Positions 12,801 to 20,656 of a stretch of 32,407 bases of DNA are shown one piece after another. How positions within the stretch are numbered: the first letter of the stretch is position 1; each line of letters starts with the position of its first letter. The notes beneath the pieces are model-generated. The model did no database searches. It saw only the letters and a list, made by a program, of their open reading frames with translations, and was not told the origin of the DNA. The position numbers were made by a program, and so were the translations under genes. This DNA is from a virus, in IMG/VR virus record IMGVR_UViG_3300020472_000098, positions 1 through 32,407 of that record. The stretch is one strand, 5' to 3'.

Positions 12801-15546
12801 ATGGACTATTAGCCAACTTTTGACCTGTTAGTGGAGTGCCAATTCTATCGTTAGCGTGGTCTGTTGTTCCAAGATGTGACTCTCCAATGAGAGTTTTACA
12901 AAAACCATATGGATTTATATTAAAATCAGGTGCTTGTGTATAATCAACACAATAACCACAATTGTCCATATATTTTGTTCCAAGAACATCACCAGCACAA
13001 TCTCTACAAGATTCATTCCATAACTCGTGTCCAATTAATATACATACACCACAACTATCTACATCATACCATTCTTCTTCTGGTGTAAGTGCTCTACATT
13101 GATTATGACAAGTAACACAAGGTCCACCAGGTGTCATATCATTTTCTGGACAAGGACAAGAATCATCTTCATCATTTGGATTTTCCCAACAAGTATTTAT
13201 CCAAAGAGGTGTACCATACTCATTTAAAAGAGTTAAGTCTCCACCCTCACTATTAGCATCTGGACAATAATCTGTTGAAGTTTGTTGATTACCCCATCCA
13301 TCACCATCTACATCTTGACAATATGCTATTGGATATATTTCTGGATAATTACAAGTACATCCTCTATCATAAGTACAACAACTATTATCACCATTACATT
13401 GAATAGTCGCTTCTGAATCATAATTACAAGCTGTATTATCTGTACAACCTGGTATAAATTCACCAGCTCCTCCCTCAAAATCTACTACTATACACGCTCC
13501 TAATGTATTGTAATGCATTAATGAATGGCCATATTCATCAACAGCTAACATTTTTTGATTAGCTTTTTGTGAATCCCAATACGCGTTTTGTCGTGATCCA
13601 TCATTATATCCTGGTGGTCTCGTATCAACAAAAGTAGCTGAATTAATACATATACCACTTTGATATGTTCCAGGATCTCCACCAACATATCTTCCTGTAA
13701 ACCACATTAATGGTTCAAATTCTCCGTGTCGATCTTTATTAGGTGGTAGTAGAGGAACACCAGTTGGATTCCAATGGAAATGTAAAACAATTTGACTTGT
13801 ACCATAAGTTTCATAATACCAGGGATGATCTTGATCAAAATATACCCAATCATCAGTTACATAAGTACCAGATGATTCCCAGGGATCTACTGCGTAGGAA
13901 TCATAACCACTTGTCATTGTCATTCCTGCATTAGCCCAAGTACTTCCATTCTCCATCCTTAATTTATCAGCAGGGATTGGGTGCATTTGTGGATTTCCAC
14001 CATTTTGAATATGATTTGTACAATAATTACTATAATAAGATTTTACTTGATCTGGTATATAATAAGCGCTCATTCCTTGAGAGAAAGCTTCACAAAAATT
14101 AGGGTCGTCAAATTGAGCTCCCGCTATATTCGTCCATTCATTCGCATTCCACGCGGCAACTCCATTTCTTCCTTGATTTGGCTCATAGTTATTAGCTAAA
14201 TTACCAACAAGAGATGTTATCTGTTGGTCAGCTTGTCCACCTTCCATCAGTTGTTGAACTTCTGGAGTAGTAATATCAATATTTGTTATGTGAAATTGAT
14301 AGCCTAAAATAGGTGAATTTGATCTATACCAAATTATAAATTGATTCCACATATCTCCATTTTCTTCCCACCATTCTCCAGCCTGCATTATATATAATTC
14401 TACTTTTGGTTCTTGTCCTATTTTAGCTATATGCCAGTTATTCTTATTCCAACTATAACAACTTCCCCACTCATTACCCTGCCATATTCCACAAGTATCG
14501 TGTGCTTGATAAACATTAAAAATTTCACTATAATAACGATTCTGAAAAGCTGTATCAGTTGCGTTTGAAGAATTAGAATCAAATCTGCTTTCCATATTAT
14601 TATAGTCACTCTCCCACATATCTGATAATGTTTGACCAGTATTTTTATCAATCCAATAGGCTTTATTATCTACAAAACAACATCCAAAAGAATTTCTCCA
14701 ACAACCATCATCACTTGAAAATTGACCATTATCACTACAACCAAGAGCTTGTCCACATTGATTAGCGTACTGACTACTGACATCACCTTGTGGCCATCCT
14801 AAATTATGAATGTAGTGAGGTTCACCAACCGGAGCGTCAGGGGTAAATCCATAGGAGAAGGGCATTCCATAATAATTACAAGTATGGGGCATTCCTCTGA
14901 CATCGGGAATATCATCTCCACCACCAGAACCACCACCTTGATTACCGCCGGTGCCTCCACCGCCTTGGTTACCGCCGATTGGAGGACTACCACCTTGAAA
15001 GTAAGGTTCTGAACCATTTATTCCACCTTCTTGGATTCCTCCTGGAAACCAATCTCCTTGTCCAAACACCTCATCCATTCCATTACTTTCGGCTTGGTAC
15101 GCCCAACACTCACCAGGTGTTGTATCAGTATGACACATAGAACAATCTACAGCTCCTGCGAACTGACACGGTTGTGGACAATCAGATGTAGTTGTACACG
15201 CTAATCCCATTGGCCACATATGATTGGCTTGATTGGCGGGAATAACGGTTTCTCCAGAATTATCTATTATTGGATTTCCTTCTTCATCTATCGATGTATC
15301 AATACACGCTTCTTCTGGACAAGAACACTCCCATTGAGCTTCATAACCATTAAAATCTGGACAAAGAGTAACACTTGGAAATAAAGTTTCATATAAATTA
15401 GCACCAGTAGTTCCAACAGCTCCTTCTACACAAGAAGTAGCTTCTGTAAAAATCGGATTGTTGTTATCATCACAAGACAAAAAATATGTTTGATGTCCTG
15501 CTCCTTGTGAACAACATTCAGGTAAATTATTATTACTAATTGCCAT
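3835..15546 (-). CDS. Giant modular tail fibre/adhesin (3903 aa), cysteine-rich
   Basis: A single uninterrupted 11.7-kb frame takes up over a third of the window. The N-terminal third is very cysteine-rich. A Gly-rich linker lies at about residues 180-213. Around residue 700 is GCTDNTACNYD, near 745 DVDGDGWGN (like calcium-binding loops), and near 849-866 DCAGD followed by DNCGYC; these motifs recur in marine Bacteroidota secreted proteins and marine phage fibres. The middle 2000 residues are rich in W, N, Y and G with no family I recognise. A PKD-like module sits near 3020-3100 (NWGDD at about 3054, HEYKKSGIYEV). PVVGGIS (about 3140), VRYYKKP (about 3254) and a terminal module (about 3843-3880) are shared with the 1029-aa protein. 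GGGA upstream of the ATG is the likely ribosome binding site. A very long host-binding fibre is most likely; no catalytic motif was seen. Confidence 0.85.
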   Translation of the reverse strand: MAISNNNLPECCSQGAGHQTYFLSCDDNNNPIFTEATSCVEGAVGTTGANLYETLFPSVTLCPDFNGYEAQWECSCPEEACIDTSIDEEGNPIIDNSGETVIPANQANHMWPMGLACTTTSDCPQPCQFAGAVDCSMCHTDTTPGECWAYQAESNGMDEVFGQGDWFPGGIQEGGINGSEPYFQGGSPPIGGNQGGGGTGGNQGGGSGGGDDIPDVRGMPHTCNYYGMPFSYGFTPDAPVGEPHYIHNLGWPQGDVSSQYANQCGQALGCSDNGQFSSDDGCWRNSFGCCFVDNKAYWIDKNTGQTLSDMWESDYNNMESRFDSNSSNATDTAFQNRYYSEIFNVYQAHDTCGIWQGNEWGSCYSWNKNNWHIAKIGQEPKVELYIMQAGEWWEENGDMWNQFIIWYRSNSPILGYQFHITNIDITTPEVQQLMEGGQADQQITSLVGNLANNYEPNQGRNGVAAWNANEWTNIAGAQFDDPNFCEAFSQGMSAYYIPDQVKSYYSNYCTNHIQNGGNPQMHPIPADKLRMENGSTWANAGMTMTSGYDSYAVDPWESSGTYVTDDWVYFDQDHPWYYETYGTSQIVLHFHWNPTGVPLLPPNKDRHGEFEPLMWFTGRYVGGDPGTYQSGICINSATFVDTRPPGYNDGSRQNAYWDSQKANQKMLAVDEYGHSLMHYNTLGACIVVDFEGGAGEFIPGCTDNTACNYDSEATIQCNGDNSCCTYDRGCTCNYPEIYPIAYCQDVDGDGWGNQQTSTDYCPDANSEGGDLTLLNEYGTPLWINTCWENPNDEDDSCPCPENDMTPGGPCVTCHNQCRALTPEEEWYDVDSCGVCILIGHELWNESCRDCAGDVLGTKYMDNCGYCVDYTQAPDFNINPYGFCKTLIGESHLGTTDHANDRIGTPLTGQKLANSPYNETGEFTLGNITPVPSYTTKIKMGKQYNVSSNLCVNDNCARTPYDCGSIFSINGTNPSAACVELQSTDINVFRFETTNIFDQATSLIYEYLPDLAVTRNCIDEPLYTYDNVPPSWCPECIINATPNGALAQETAQISCGCIDNTWCDRIDNYCVCADGDESCPKFLDNFVDALSAGAGDEWFYDSVCYDEMLEGSRRCNMYGMLDNTTGVYSVHTEGSCADFYQKGCMNPGDPANGIPTPPEYNPTNTAEIHLGVEEIQWCTEYVTQPGAAIIITPISSFSLTEDIYNISIAGADDRVNFTPGDNIESNVSYILNYDYWDDSDWKTSIEMVSDNWWHMPVHDDSNGEEYPFVRLVDWGYNSDVSYAEPYHSGNPFEVKTKFGGKVPSILTTNEYAMGYPMFRYNKLNPGNDQWGHQYWTENGLIGTPSVFAPTFVEGDTNEWSFIPTVPVNEYERTSLWEHVVCIDADETEANTYGTNFHCDNLSSFLNSYYFYKSAKFYVLPEAAGGGATAQPVYAYRNSKYSATRLTFSTNKGVSPAEAGVNNGNGSDMYDIWPQSGKTSTFDNDDNTSSDDAPLFYAFKTHVAGTVPVYECSMNTGFGSSIWGDIRYDTNASCPNGAHGGPWTNRGTAFYAYDIPGGAQVGDPAPGFTFDLSLNHHTTDYEPQQGNSTYQIMYDFPDDIERKLKHGKLVVKLKARGVFLRNLRAAQPGMGIDNFHAGFSGLFPNNEGTEGLGRTAGGTGGTNNNQAGHRMKYHDLTYGDFMNAGFMKVYLFDEHINDAFSIGNAFTEGWSNWFGALPQTWWHRYGYSNWGEGNYHDSVGNQLVYTSFGLRDAIAVRNIRTKDLSLNYLMGDWMNDNNIPDYWKDQDAPRGNGRNRFFDKRSDWSLYPDSQGYYSAHIEISPDWEGLNPVIDGFARGPRFFTCGKAEANGQIDGDAVPNPCTCGQLSPTVTSINTGVNRWIGPYQLGQHIYVGDNYALENIEMEWDGESDNNNSWRPWPMPKAIPIQPGSAVDWGEMGYKNNGIAELYPNFYPDLDDPNDLANNYLGNKAGGSNNSTVYDWMVNSGFNLDAFNRKKPVWWVSDTQNNWDYGASQQHYDFSMWPSGVIHWGTQNGVADTMLMYSQWNWQGPHFVCTDGCVGDSTRQIGGGNLADCANTYSSTTGNDPYLVELPGEEGFKRPKGQVFQGGPLLLGEHNGTGQDYTNYQNHWSCCTAYRDRPVKSLVLSWEHYRLRDFWMSNNPTNLGNAADHRTVGRMHPCQSAIDQKVEAYWPTNWDLDYSNGYSSENFLLNAKLQGWHDCRATYGTNALSYNESGWTSTDAQKMKWLTSNMSYSGFGHGSQNWVREIPARNNMYNFWYSNINENLWGKGANYPVFAFQPDSHQTEVNDLYEYGDLPNSNDEWSMDGMNAWNVPMNCSDTNSAQTNFNCAVGTTDYATAFLFNDSEDSLIPNPGYMPKKGDLVVQSIEFVYHDESPRQNKNYGGYMPGNGTGMDLYFDPDNSRNGANIWYEVTIEDYDDPVSQGGDYIENQYTETEYNNPGVLYDGTTKQHGQYHYYTGNAVDYLINTGMNFRFEKGGRYMVTVRGWGKHIEEVPGDPDSTPVDYPASLCVYSSQWCPDPILTRVYIDVEDPIYPQQTIEENFDPYQGINIPSSTIESAKLEVSEDDFYVKDPTNSKSFLEGNDRDFRPQLGCFYYNEMNDEDLDWEEVVGQNFGIVEVDYDIIDDEGNVSNEDKTFGKSVPKNIWRGIGNRDPHDGFPTGIKSDAYPSGWTVNNSGSVFVGINNPKIPWPEDKNDPYGDTSVIRLVKNIQGGCAIPSTDDSHGWARQMESMANFDYGICGEGQSTPNNNNWYDSNGDGTEDIMDGTPGWGLNGEQWHGTHKRGSSMYMQTPKGTQYKFSYWAKYKCDSMYHEELVSGQDYSYDWGNKPPTTNEWNERFMNNVNVNSGTPRGWHSNTSDSYGDWNVGYCNLNKVGVRLYKGRQENEPPEQMYDWSDWGSRGSKSSEQMPDDGEWHYYETFVTQNSDGEVYPSLSWSYGIGMMELQLYNIKIEVEHNFSPDVDVRAIQSLDGEQSILTEYYDENVDTAKYFENTAPVEVQFFFYARQGYSHTSKTESLFEERERIEFDDLNLYVAFINWGDDTQEYFDKPVKLSNDEIFKHEYKKSGIYEVTGYMFNHIRDLGVSDFKKFLVRINITEDPNNEHEFSALGGKKHTYIPYKDTVPVVGGISRESVYQKVVERQSGFTRVFDETGNEINYSYLPLEFRYYSDKLKSEMALVQLDETKLEFTEVLPIWLQNYYDVPVDEDGNLTITDDDTPIFYGYDYIFGELGDHIGEIDLGQVRYYKKPKQMWEMLGFTDSFNKSENAHAWFWDSNYNGQVYDGAPLTMMLKNNEWNVAFNATETNGGISLDSNQNLSSLQSDLNMEDFPIDETGRIRGFVHLEIEVVSNYLFPTYLEITLGNNMGTDFYGSGLTCSLQSPPYVNDGNGWVTGENNINIVKVPLHMCEYSIGYDGGSAVVQSDQEYTAGYNFARIEVYRTTYQSMNEELEENQQLEWFEFINEGQEWWKINKFTFQADPDYGDITEDNITHPGNPGHYRYWKNIIPKNYGFGQKQGIEKFYTGIYNPALQWSMGNVYSCSDCSTMDIGHIFLIKFNGLKEGGAPVSEVFQDLINRNWDLLPKDETGRYIEKITGIGWYQDQQAWLPLWTRESGTLEDGKATKLYVTDNEDAPIVTDAVIENDLTEYEPYTPNIFSNNHGDNNQPSDSNLYRVILKYNPQSGEGRYPITTNIRFDYPYRVWTTYSENPDLLNPGNWISIHPEIQVYTDINDIDLPLASQLAAWIRGIDDNYYYKIDTDASQQWVGTNDYNWNYYYPITPKLNRARDFKLTKYGWGTDYNIIKPFGNPARMWDKDDMYAPISNKIIDEKDLIVDLDFGQIAGNKITDIAGMGNVGVKIADYKIEIDEETKSPKSDEYISDADVSVEKGPY

Positions 15547-15557
15547 TTATATTCCCT

Positions 15558-17315
15558 TTATTCTGGAAGTCTAAAACCACGAGCTCTCAACAAATCAGAT
15601 TTAGAAATTATCTCAACCTTACACCTATTTCCGTGAGCAGACTTGGCTATATATTTGGTATCATATATAACATCAGAACTTTCAGCTTTAATATTTCCAT
15701 TCCAATATTCTGGAGTTCTTGTATGATTTACTGATAAACCTGATCCATTAGTTGGATAATTATTTAAATTTGTAAAGTTAGTTTGAGTTCCACCAACTGG
15801 TTCATAAAAACTTGGATCATATGTAGCTACTATAAAAAACCATTCATTAAAATCTACTGGTATTCTTGTATAAGTTAATAATTTCTGTTCATCTGTATCA
15901 CCAAAATCAGGTACTCCAACAGCTCTATCGATACCTATTCCGTGATAATTATCACTATATGCTACCCCAGAACTTCGTAATTTATTTTGATATTGTGATT
16001 CATCTGAACCTTCTAACTCTTCTTCCTTTACTACTAACCTTACAAATCTTTCATAATCACTTTTTTGAAACCAATCAGTTAGGTGTGCACCTAATGGGTG
16101 TGTAGCTCTCTCACTATCAACCCATTCTTTCCAAGTAACTCCTGTTGAAGTCATTGTATCGTGTGCGTGTATTGTATATGTTTCTAAAACAAATCCTTTT
16201 GGTCCAGCTTCTCTTCTTGGATTTCCCCAATTGAATAAAGTACCTGAATTAACTTTGTCTAAAAACCTAACCCACATAGTAATGGTAAATCCATCAACAA
16301 GATAACTTGGTCCTATAATACCATTATTTTCAACTTCCCTTTCCATTCCAATTTCATTACCTTCTTCTGACCTTACAATAATAGCTTGATTTAATCTTCT
16401 TATCTTTAAAAACCCATCTGATTTGTTTTCGTATAAAGGTAATTCTGGTTCAGTAGCTGAAACAACTTGATCAATATCTCTTAAATAAAGATTTAAGTCA
16501 TCCCTTAACCATTGTAGACTTTTATTAGTATTTAAATCATCTTCACTATCTTTTAATCTTGTTATAAATGAATCATCATCAGAAACTCCATCTCTATGTC
16601 TTTCTGAAATATCGTGTTCATCTTCATATCCTTCTTCAGGTTCAATATCTCCATCTTCATCATAATCATCAAATCTTGGGAGGTGTCCTTTTAATAAACT
16701 ATAATCAGCAAAAAACTTATTTACTTGCTCTTGTCTTGTTGTCTTTTGTGGTAACAATTCATAAATTTTTGTATCTAAAATTTCAGAAGCTTGTACTGGA
16801 TCAACTCTTGTAATTGTATTTTGAAATTGAAGGAATTGAGCTAAAGCTTCAAGTGCGTAAGGACAAGGTAAATTTGGAAGACCAGAATACCCAGGAACAT
16901 TAAAAATAATTTCTCTCATATCCATCGCATCGTCTGCAGCAGCTGGTGGTACATAATTACCATACTCATCTTCAGTAGCTGCACCTGAAACAATTTCCAA
17001 AATTAAATTACCTGGATCAAAATCTATTTGTTCAGTTACATAGTATGTAGTTACTTCATTTATTATAGTATAAAAATCTTTATTCTTTTCTTGATAATCC
17101 CTGTCATATAAAACAATAAAATCCGCTTTGTTTCCATCTCCTCTTGTAACTTGTCCAGCAGAAATTATATTTTTATATTGATTAAAATTTGACGCGTAGG
17201 TTGAATCTAACCCCTTTTTTATAATCAAATTAAATACAGCGTCAACTATTCTCTCACGAGTAGCTTTATATTTAGTAGAGTGTTGAATCCAACTGTCATC
17301 ATTAAAGTTCGCCAT
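15558..17315 (-). CDS. Structural protein with LamG/concanavalin-like domain
   Basis: The protein has 585 residues. The N-terminal half (1-190) is mixed alpha/beta with no family I know. A very acidic stretch lies at about 213-250 (DDYDEDGDIEPEEG). From about residue 338 the pattern is that of a laminin-G/concanavalin-like jelly roll: GFTITMWVRF, then LFNWGNPRR, later FNEWFFIVATYD, which matches the strand order of LamG domains in marine phage virion proteins. The C-terminus ends with KSDLLRARGFRLPE. The gene lies between the DNRLRE-like protein (6-base gap) and the giant fibre (11-base gap), with AGAGGT before the ATG. It is probably a baseplate-to-fibre connector or carbohydrate-binding tail component. 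The fold is a fair call; the function is inference. Confidence 0.75.
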   Translation of the reverse strand: MANFNDDSWIQHSTKYKATRERIVDAVFNLIIKKGLDSTYASNFNQYKNIISAGQVTRGDGNKADFIVLYDRDYQEKNKDFYTIINEVTTYYVTEQIDFDPGNLILEIVSGAATEDEYGNYVPPAAADDAMDMREIIFNVPGYSGLPNLPCPYALEALAQFLQFQNTITRVDPVQASEILDTKIYELLPQKTTRQEQVNKFFADYSLLKGHLPRFDDYDEDGDIEPEEGYEDEHDISERHRDGVSDDDSFITRLKDSEDDLNTNKSLQWLRDDLNLYLRDIDQVVSATEPELPLYENKSDGFLKIRRLNQAIIVRSEEGNEIGMEREVENNGIIGPSYLVDGFTITMWVRFLDKVNSGTLFNWGNPRREAGPKGFVLETYTIHAHDTMTSTGVTWKEWVDSERATHPLGAHLTDWFQKSDYERFVRLVVKEEELEGSDESQYQNKLRSSGVAYSDNYHGIGIDRAVGVPDFGDTDEQKLLTYTRIPVDFNEWFFIVATYDPSFYEPVGGTQTNFTNLNNYPTNGSGLSVNHTRTPEYWNGNIKAESSDVIYDTKYIAKSAHGNRCKVEIISKSDLLRARGFRLPE

Positions 17316-17321
17316 AACCTA

Positions 17322-18440
17322 TTACCTCTTTATTTTAAATTCAAAATCATTATCAAAAATTTGTTCCTGTCCATCATCATATTTTATTTTATAAATTATC
17401 TTATATATCCTATCAGGATAAAAACCATTTAACCATTGAATAAAATAATTTGATTTAGAATCACACGATAACTTTGTATAACTTGTATTATCTATATCTT
17501 CAAATGGAACTATTGTTTCTCCTGTTGCGATGTCTATTATTGAATAACTACCACTACCTTCTGGTATATAAGAACCACTAGCAGTTTGAACTGATGTTGA
17601 AAAAGTTTTTTGGATATATCTTTTTCGAGCCGCTACTCTAAACTTAATTTTATCGTTTTCTTTGTAGCTATCTCTTAAACCAATCATATACAAATAATTA
17701 TCAGCTAATCCACTTGAAGTAATTTGTAATAAACTACCAGTATTAGAACCAGTAGCTGGTTTATGATCATCCCATTTAACTTCTAATACAGGTGGATATA
17801 TCGTATGTGTATTTCTTGAAAAGAATTTTAACTTACCTGTTGTAGATGAATCTGTTTCTCGACTTCCACTAAATCTTAAAAGTATTCCAGAATTAGTAAC
17901 TCCTCCTGATAACCAAGCGTTAACAATTGGTGTAATATTCATATTGATATCAGGTGATTCATCTGAAAAAGATTGTGATGAATATATAGTTGAACTTACT
18001 TGTCCTCCAGGCGTTGTCCAATTTGTTTCTGAATTACCCATTTGATTATTTCTATTATCCCAACTTACACCATTTGTTGTAATAGGACGATGAATAACTT
18101 TACCACCACCTTCATCCCAATCTTCCGTTAATAATCTAGCATCTATTTTGTATGTAGACGATAACGCTTCATTACCTTCAGCTTCAAACATTCTTAAATA
18201 AAATTTTGGATTTGTAATTTTACCATCTACTATTGATTGTGATAATGAATTACCAGTTTCGTTCAGATTAAATTGTACAAGACCCCTTGTTTGATAATCA
18301 AATGAATCATTGTAAAATTCTTTTTTAATTTCAATTATTTGATCTTTACCAAAGTTAGCGTCTTTATAATCTGTTCCATCTATATGACTTGAACCACTTG
18401 AAATCCACGATGTTTTAGTTGCGAAATATCTTGTATGCAT
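17322..18440 (-). CDS. DNRLRE/CBM96-like tail structural protein
   Basis: The protein has 372 residues. Residues about 20-225 follow the DNRLRE/CBM96-like beta-sandwich pattern: RGLVQFNLNE near the start, LLTEDWDEGG and GVSWDNR in the middle, then NITPIVNAWLSGG, NSGILLRFSG, FFSRNT and PPVLEVKWDD. In bacteria such domains bind polysaccharide on secreted proteins; in phages they occur in tail and baseplate components. The remaining 150 residues are beta-rich and unassigned. Its ATG overlaps the gp6 stop as TAATG, with AGGAG upstream, so it is translationally coupled to gp6. Position right after gp6 suggests the periphery of the baseplate, where T4 has gp7-gp10, but I see no similarity to those proteins. 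Confidence 0.75.
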   Translation of the reverse strand: MHTRYFATKTSWISSGSSHIDGTDYKDANFGKDQIIEIKKEFYNDSFDYQTRGLVQFNLNETGNSLSQSIVDGKITNPKFYLRMFEAEGNEALSSTYKIDARLLTEDWDEGGGKVIHRPITTNGVSWDNRNNQMGNSETNWTTPGGQVSSTIYSSQSFSDESPDINMNITPIVNAWLSGGVTNSGILLRFSGSRETDSSTTGKLKFFSRNTHTIYPPVLEVKWDDHKPATGSNTGSLLQITSSGLADNYLYMIGLRDSYKENDKIKFRVAARKRYIQKTFSTSVQTASGSYIPEGSGSYSIIDIATGETIVPFEDIDNTSYTKLSCDSKSNYFIQWLNGFYPDRIYKIIYKIKYDDGQEQIFDNDFEFKIKR

Positions 18441-20638
18441 TAGATTACTACTCCTCTCACATTCTTGTTAGGATACCTTAACTCAAATACAGATGGTGTA
18501 ACTGATGGTAAAATTACTCCATCTCCAGCTATGGCATCAGGACCATAAAATTGTCTAAAATCATATTTCCAATTATATTTACCAGAATTTACTGCTTGAG
18601 ATGAAGTACCTTGACTAAAGTCCCACAATAAATCTGTTCCTGCTATATATTGATTTGTATGAACTAAATCTTGAAAATCTTGAGTTAATTCTACAAAATT
18701 AACTTGTCTAACACCATCTACATCCATTAATATATATTCCAAATCTGATGTGTATATTGTTTGGTGAAATTGCATTGAATCAACATCAAAATATTCTGCT
18801 ATTTTATCAATACAATCTAATTTTACTTGTGCTTTATTCGCTGTCTTATGAGCCACTACTTCAAAAGCTACACCAAAATTTACAACCTTTCCATCATCAA
18901 GTAATATTTCATCCGTCATTAATCTATATTCATTTAGATAAGCCTTTAAATTTTGAAGTAATATACTTGTTGGATGAACTAATCTTTTAGCGAAATCATA
19001 AGATAAACAACTAATTCTAATAGTTGATAACGCGTTTGTTGTTACATCTTCTCCTGCGGTAGTTTGACCAACGATTCCTGTTTGTACTCTAAAATCATCC
19101 CAACTTTGATAAAAATTCATTAACTGGGTTAACTTTTCATTCAATTCTGGTTGAACACTTCCAACAGTTATTGAATGATTTACATCACCTAACAAATTAT
19201 TAAAATCAAATGAATCAATATTACCAGATGCATCTAAATCTAATCCAGCTAAAACATTACTAACCGCCGCGTTAGTTGTTAGTCTCTGTACAAAAACTTT
19301 TGCTATCTTTCCATACTTTGTTGGTAAGTTTAAAGCTCTACTTTCATAATCTTTTTTATTTACACAACGATTTTGAGTAGCAAAAAATCCTTTAGCTCTG
19401 TATCTAATATCCTCTATTGATTCAGGACCCGCACCGCCACGAAATGGATTTATATTTATAGCTGTTGGTGATTGATTATTACCAGTCAAAAGTCTATCTG
19501 GTGTACCAATTACTCTATTGATAGAATTGGCTTCTACATTTGATGTTATTCCACCACCGACTCTATAATTTATAGTTAAAGTTGTATTAGATGGAGCTTC
19601 TCCTAATGTTGAAGTATCATCACCAGCAAATGGATCTATATAACTTAATAAATTTTGAGTTTGACCAGGGATTGTAATTCCAACTTGATCAGTGGCTAAA
19701 AATTCTGTTCCTGTTATTTGGCCGTTTTTTAATATACCATTTCCAAATATTAAAGATGTAGTATTGTCATCATTTGTTCTTACAACAAATCGTTTAGATG
19801 TCTTTCTAAATTCCAAAGAAAATGGTACTGCTACTTGAGTATGTGTTGAACCACCCCAGGTGGTAGAATCTTCCATAGCACTTGTTCGATTACCATCTCT
19901 ATAAAATGTATCGTGTGGTATTCTGTCTTGAGCTAAATATTCAACTTCATACCAATTGTTTCCATTTGAATCTTTAACAGATACAATATCAATAACATTT
20001 TCATCAGAAATATTTATTTCAGTAAATTTTTGTGGATTACTAATCCTAACAGATTTGACTTTATTTTTAGCTGATATGGCTGGAACATCTCTTTTGAGTG
20101 TATATTCTGTAGCTACACCATTTGCATCAGTATTTGTTACTTCTGGTTCAGGTAACCCAGAACCACTCATTGTAAAATCACATATATCTAATGTTTGAAA
20201 TGTAAGTGATTGATCACTTGAAGCACCTAACTCTAATCCTTTATTAATAATTTGCGCTTGTCCCCAATCTGGTTTTATATTATTTATATCACTAACATCT
20301 ACATCTACTGTTTGAGATATTCTTACCAATCCGTGTGATGGCGTAGTAGCTCGTACTTTATAACCAAGAGACGAAGCTAAATTAATAATATTTCTTCTTT
20401 CCTCTGTTAAAGGTAACATCATTTCTTTATATTGTTGATCTATATAAAATGACAATACATCACCAACATACGCGGCCATTTCAATTAACATCATACCAGG
20501 AGATGTTTCGTTAAAATCTCTATATGTATTAGGAAAATAAGTTCTAGCGTAATTTATTAACGCGTTTTTTAAACTTGAAAAATCCTTATTCAGATAATTT
20601 ATATTTGATGTTTTAAAATCTTGTTCCTTATATGGCAT
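18440..20638 (-). CDS. gp6: Baseplate wedge protein gp6-like (baseplate J family)
   Basis: The protein has 732 residues; T4 gp6 has about 660. The N-terminal stretch is diagnostic: INYLNKDFSSLKNALINYAR, then ETSPGMMLIEMAAYVGDVLS, IDQQYKEMMLPLTEERRN and IINLASSLGYKVRATTPS. Later parts have baseplate J-like features (EFLATDQVGITIPGQ, GGAGPESIEDIRYRAKGFF, CVNKKDYESRAL). In T4, gp6 dimers form the ring that joins wedges and drives the sheath-contraction switch. An unusual DLDASGNIDSFD segment at about residues 464-475 looks like an EF-hand or dockerin calcium loop. GGGAG upstream of the ATG is a good ribosome binding site. It follows gp25, the usual neighbour in T4-like marine phages. Confidence 0.93.
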   Translation of the reverse strand: MPYKEQDFKTSNINYLNKDFSSLKNALINYARTYFPNTYRDFNETSPGMMLIEMAAYVGDVLSFYIDQQYKEMMLPLTEERRNIINLASSLGYKVRATTPSHGLVRISQTVDVDVSDINNIKPDWGQAQIINKGLELGASSDQSLTFQTLDICDFTMSGSGLPEPEVTNTDANGVATEYTLKRDVPAISAKNKVKSVRISNPQKFTEINISDENVIDIVSVKDSNGNNWYEVEYLAQDRIPHDTFYRDGNRTSAMEDSTTWGGSTHTQVAVPFSLEFRKTSKRFVVRTNDDNTTSLIFGNGILKNGQITGTEFLATDQVGITIPGQTQNLLSYIDPFAGDDTSTLGEAPSNTTLTINYRVGGGITSNVEANSINRVIGTPDRLLTGNNQSPTAININPFRGGAGPESIEDIRYRAKGFFATQNRCVNKKDYESRALNLPTKYGKIAKVFVQRLTTNAAVSNVLAGLDLDASGNIDSFDFNNLLGDVNHSITVGSVQPELNEKLTQLMNFYQSWDDFRVQTGIVGQTTAGEDVTTNALSTIRISCLSYDFAKRLVHPTSILLQNLKAYLNEYRLMTDEILLDDGKVVNFGVAFEVVAHKTANKAQVKLDCIDKIAEYFDVDSMQFHQTIYTSDLEYILMDVDGVRQVNFVELTQDFQDLVHTNQYIAGTDLLWDFSQGTSSQAVNSGKYNWKYDFRQFYGPDAIAGDGVILPSVTPSVFELRYPNKNVRGVVI

Positions 20639-20656
20639 TATTTATTCTCCCTGATA

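Noticed and set aside
14925-15010. Locally GC-rich patch as a sign of foreign insertion
   Set aside because: It is simply the Gly-rich linker of the giant fibre; GGN codons raise the local G+C.
19453-20288. Minus-strand TATAAATA words at 19460-19453 and 20288-20281
   Set aside because: Both are inside the gp6 reading frame and encode ordinary Asn/Ile-rich segments; no gene start follows at a suitable distance.
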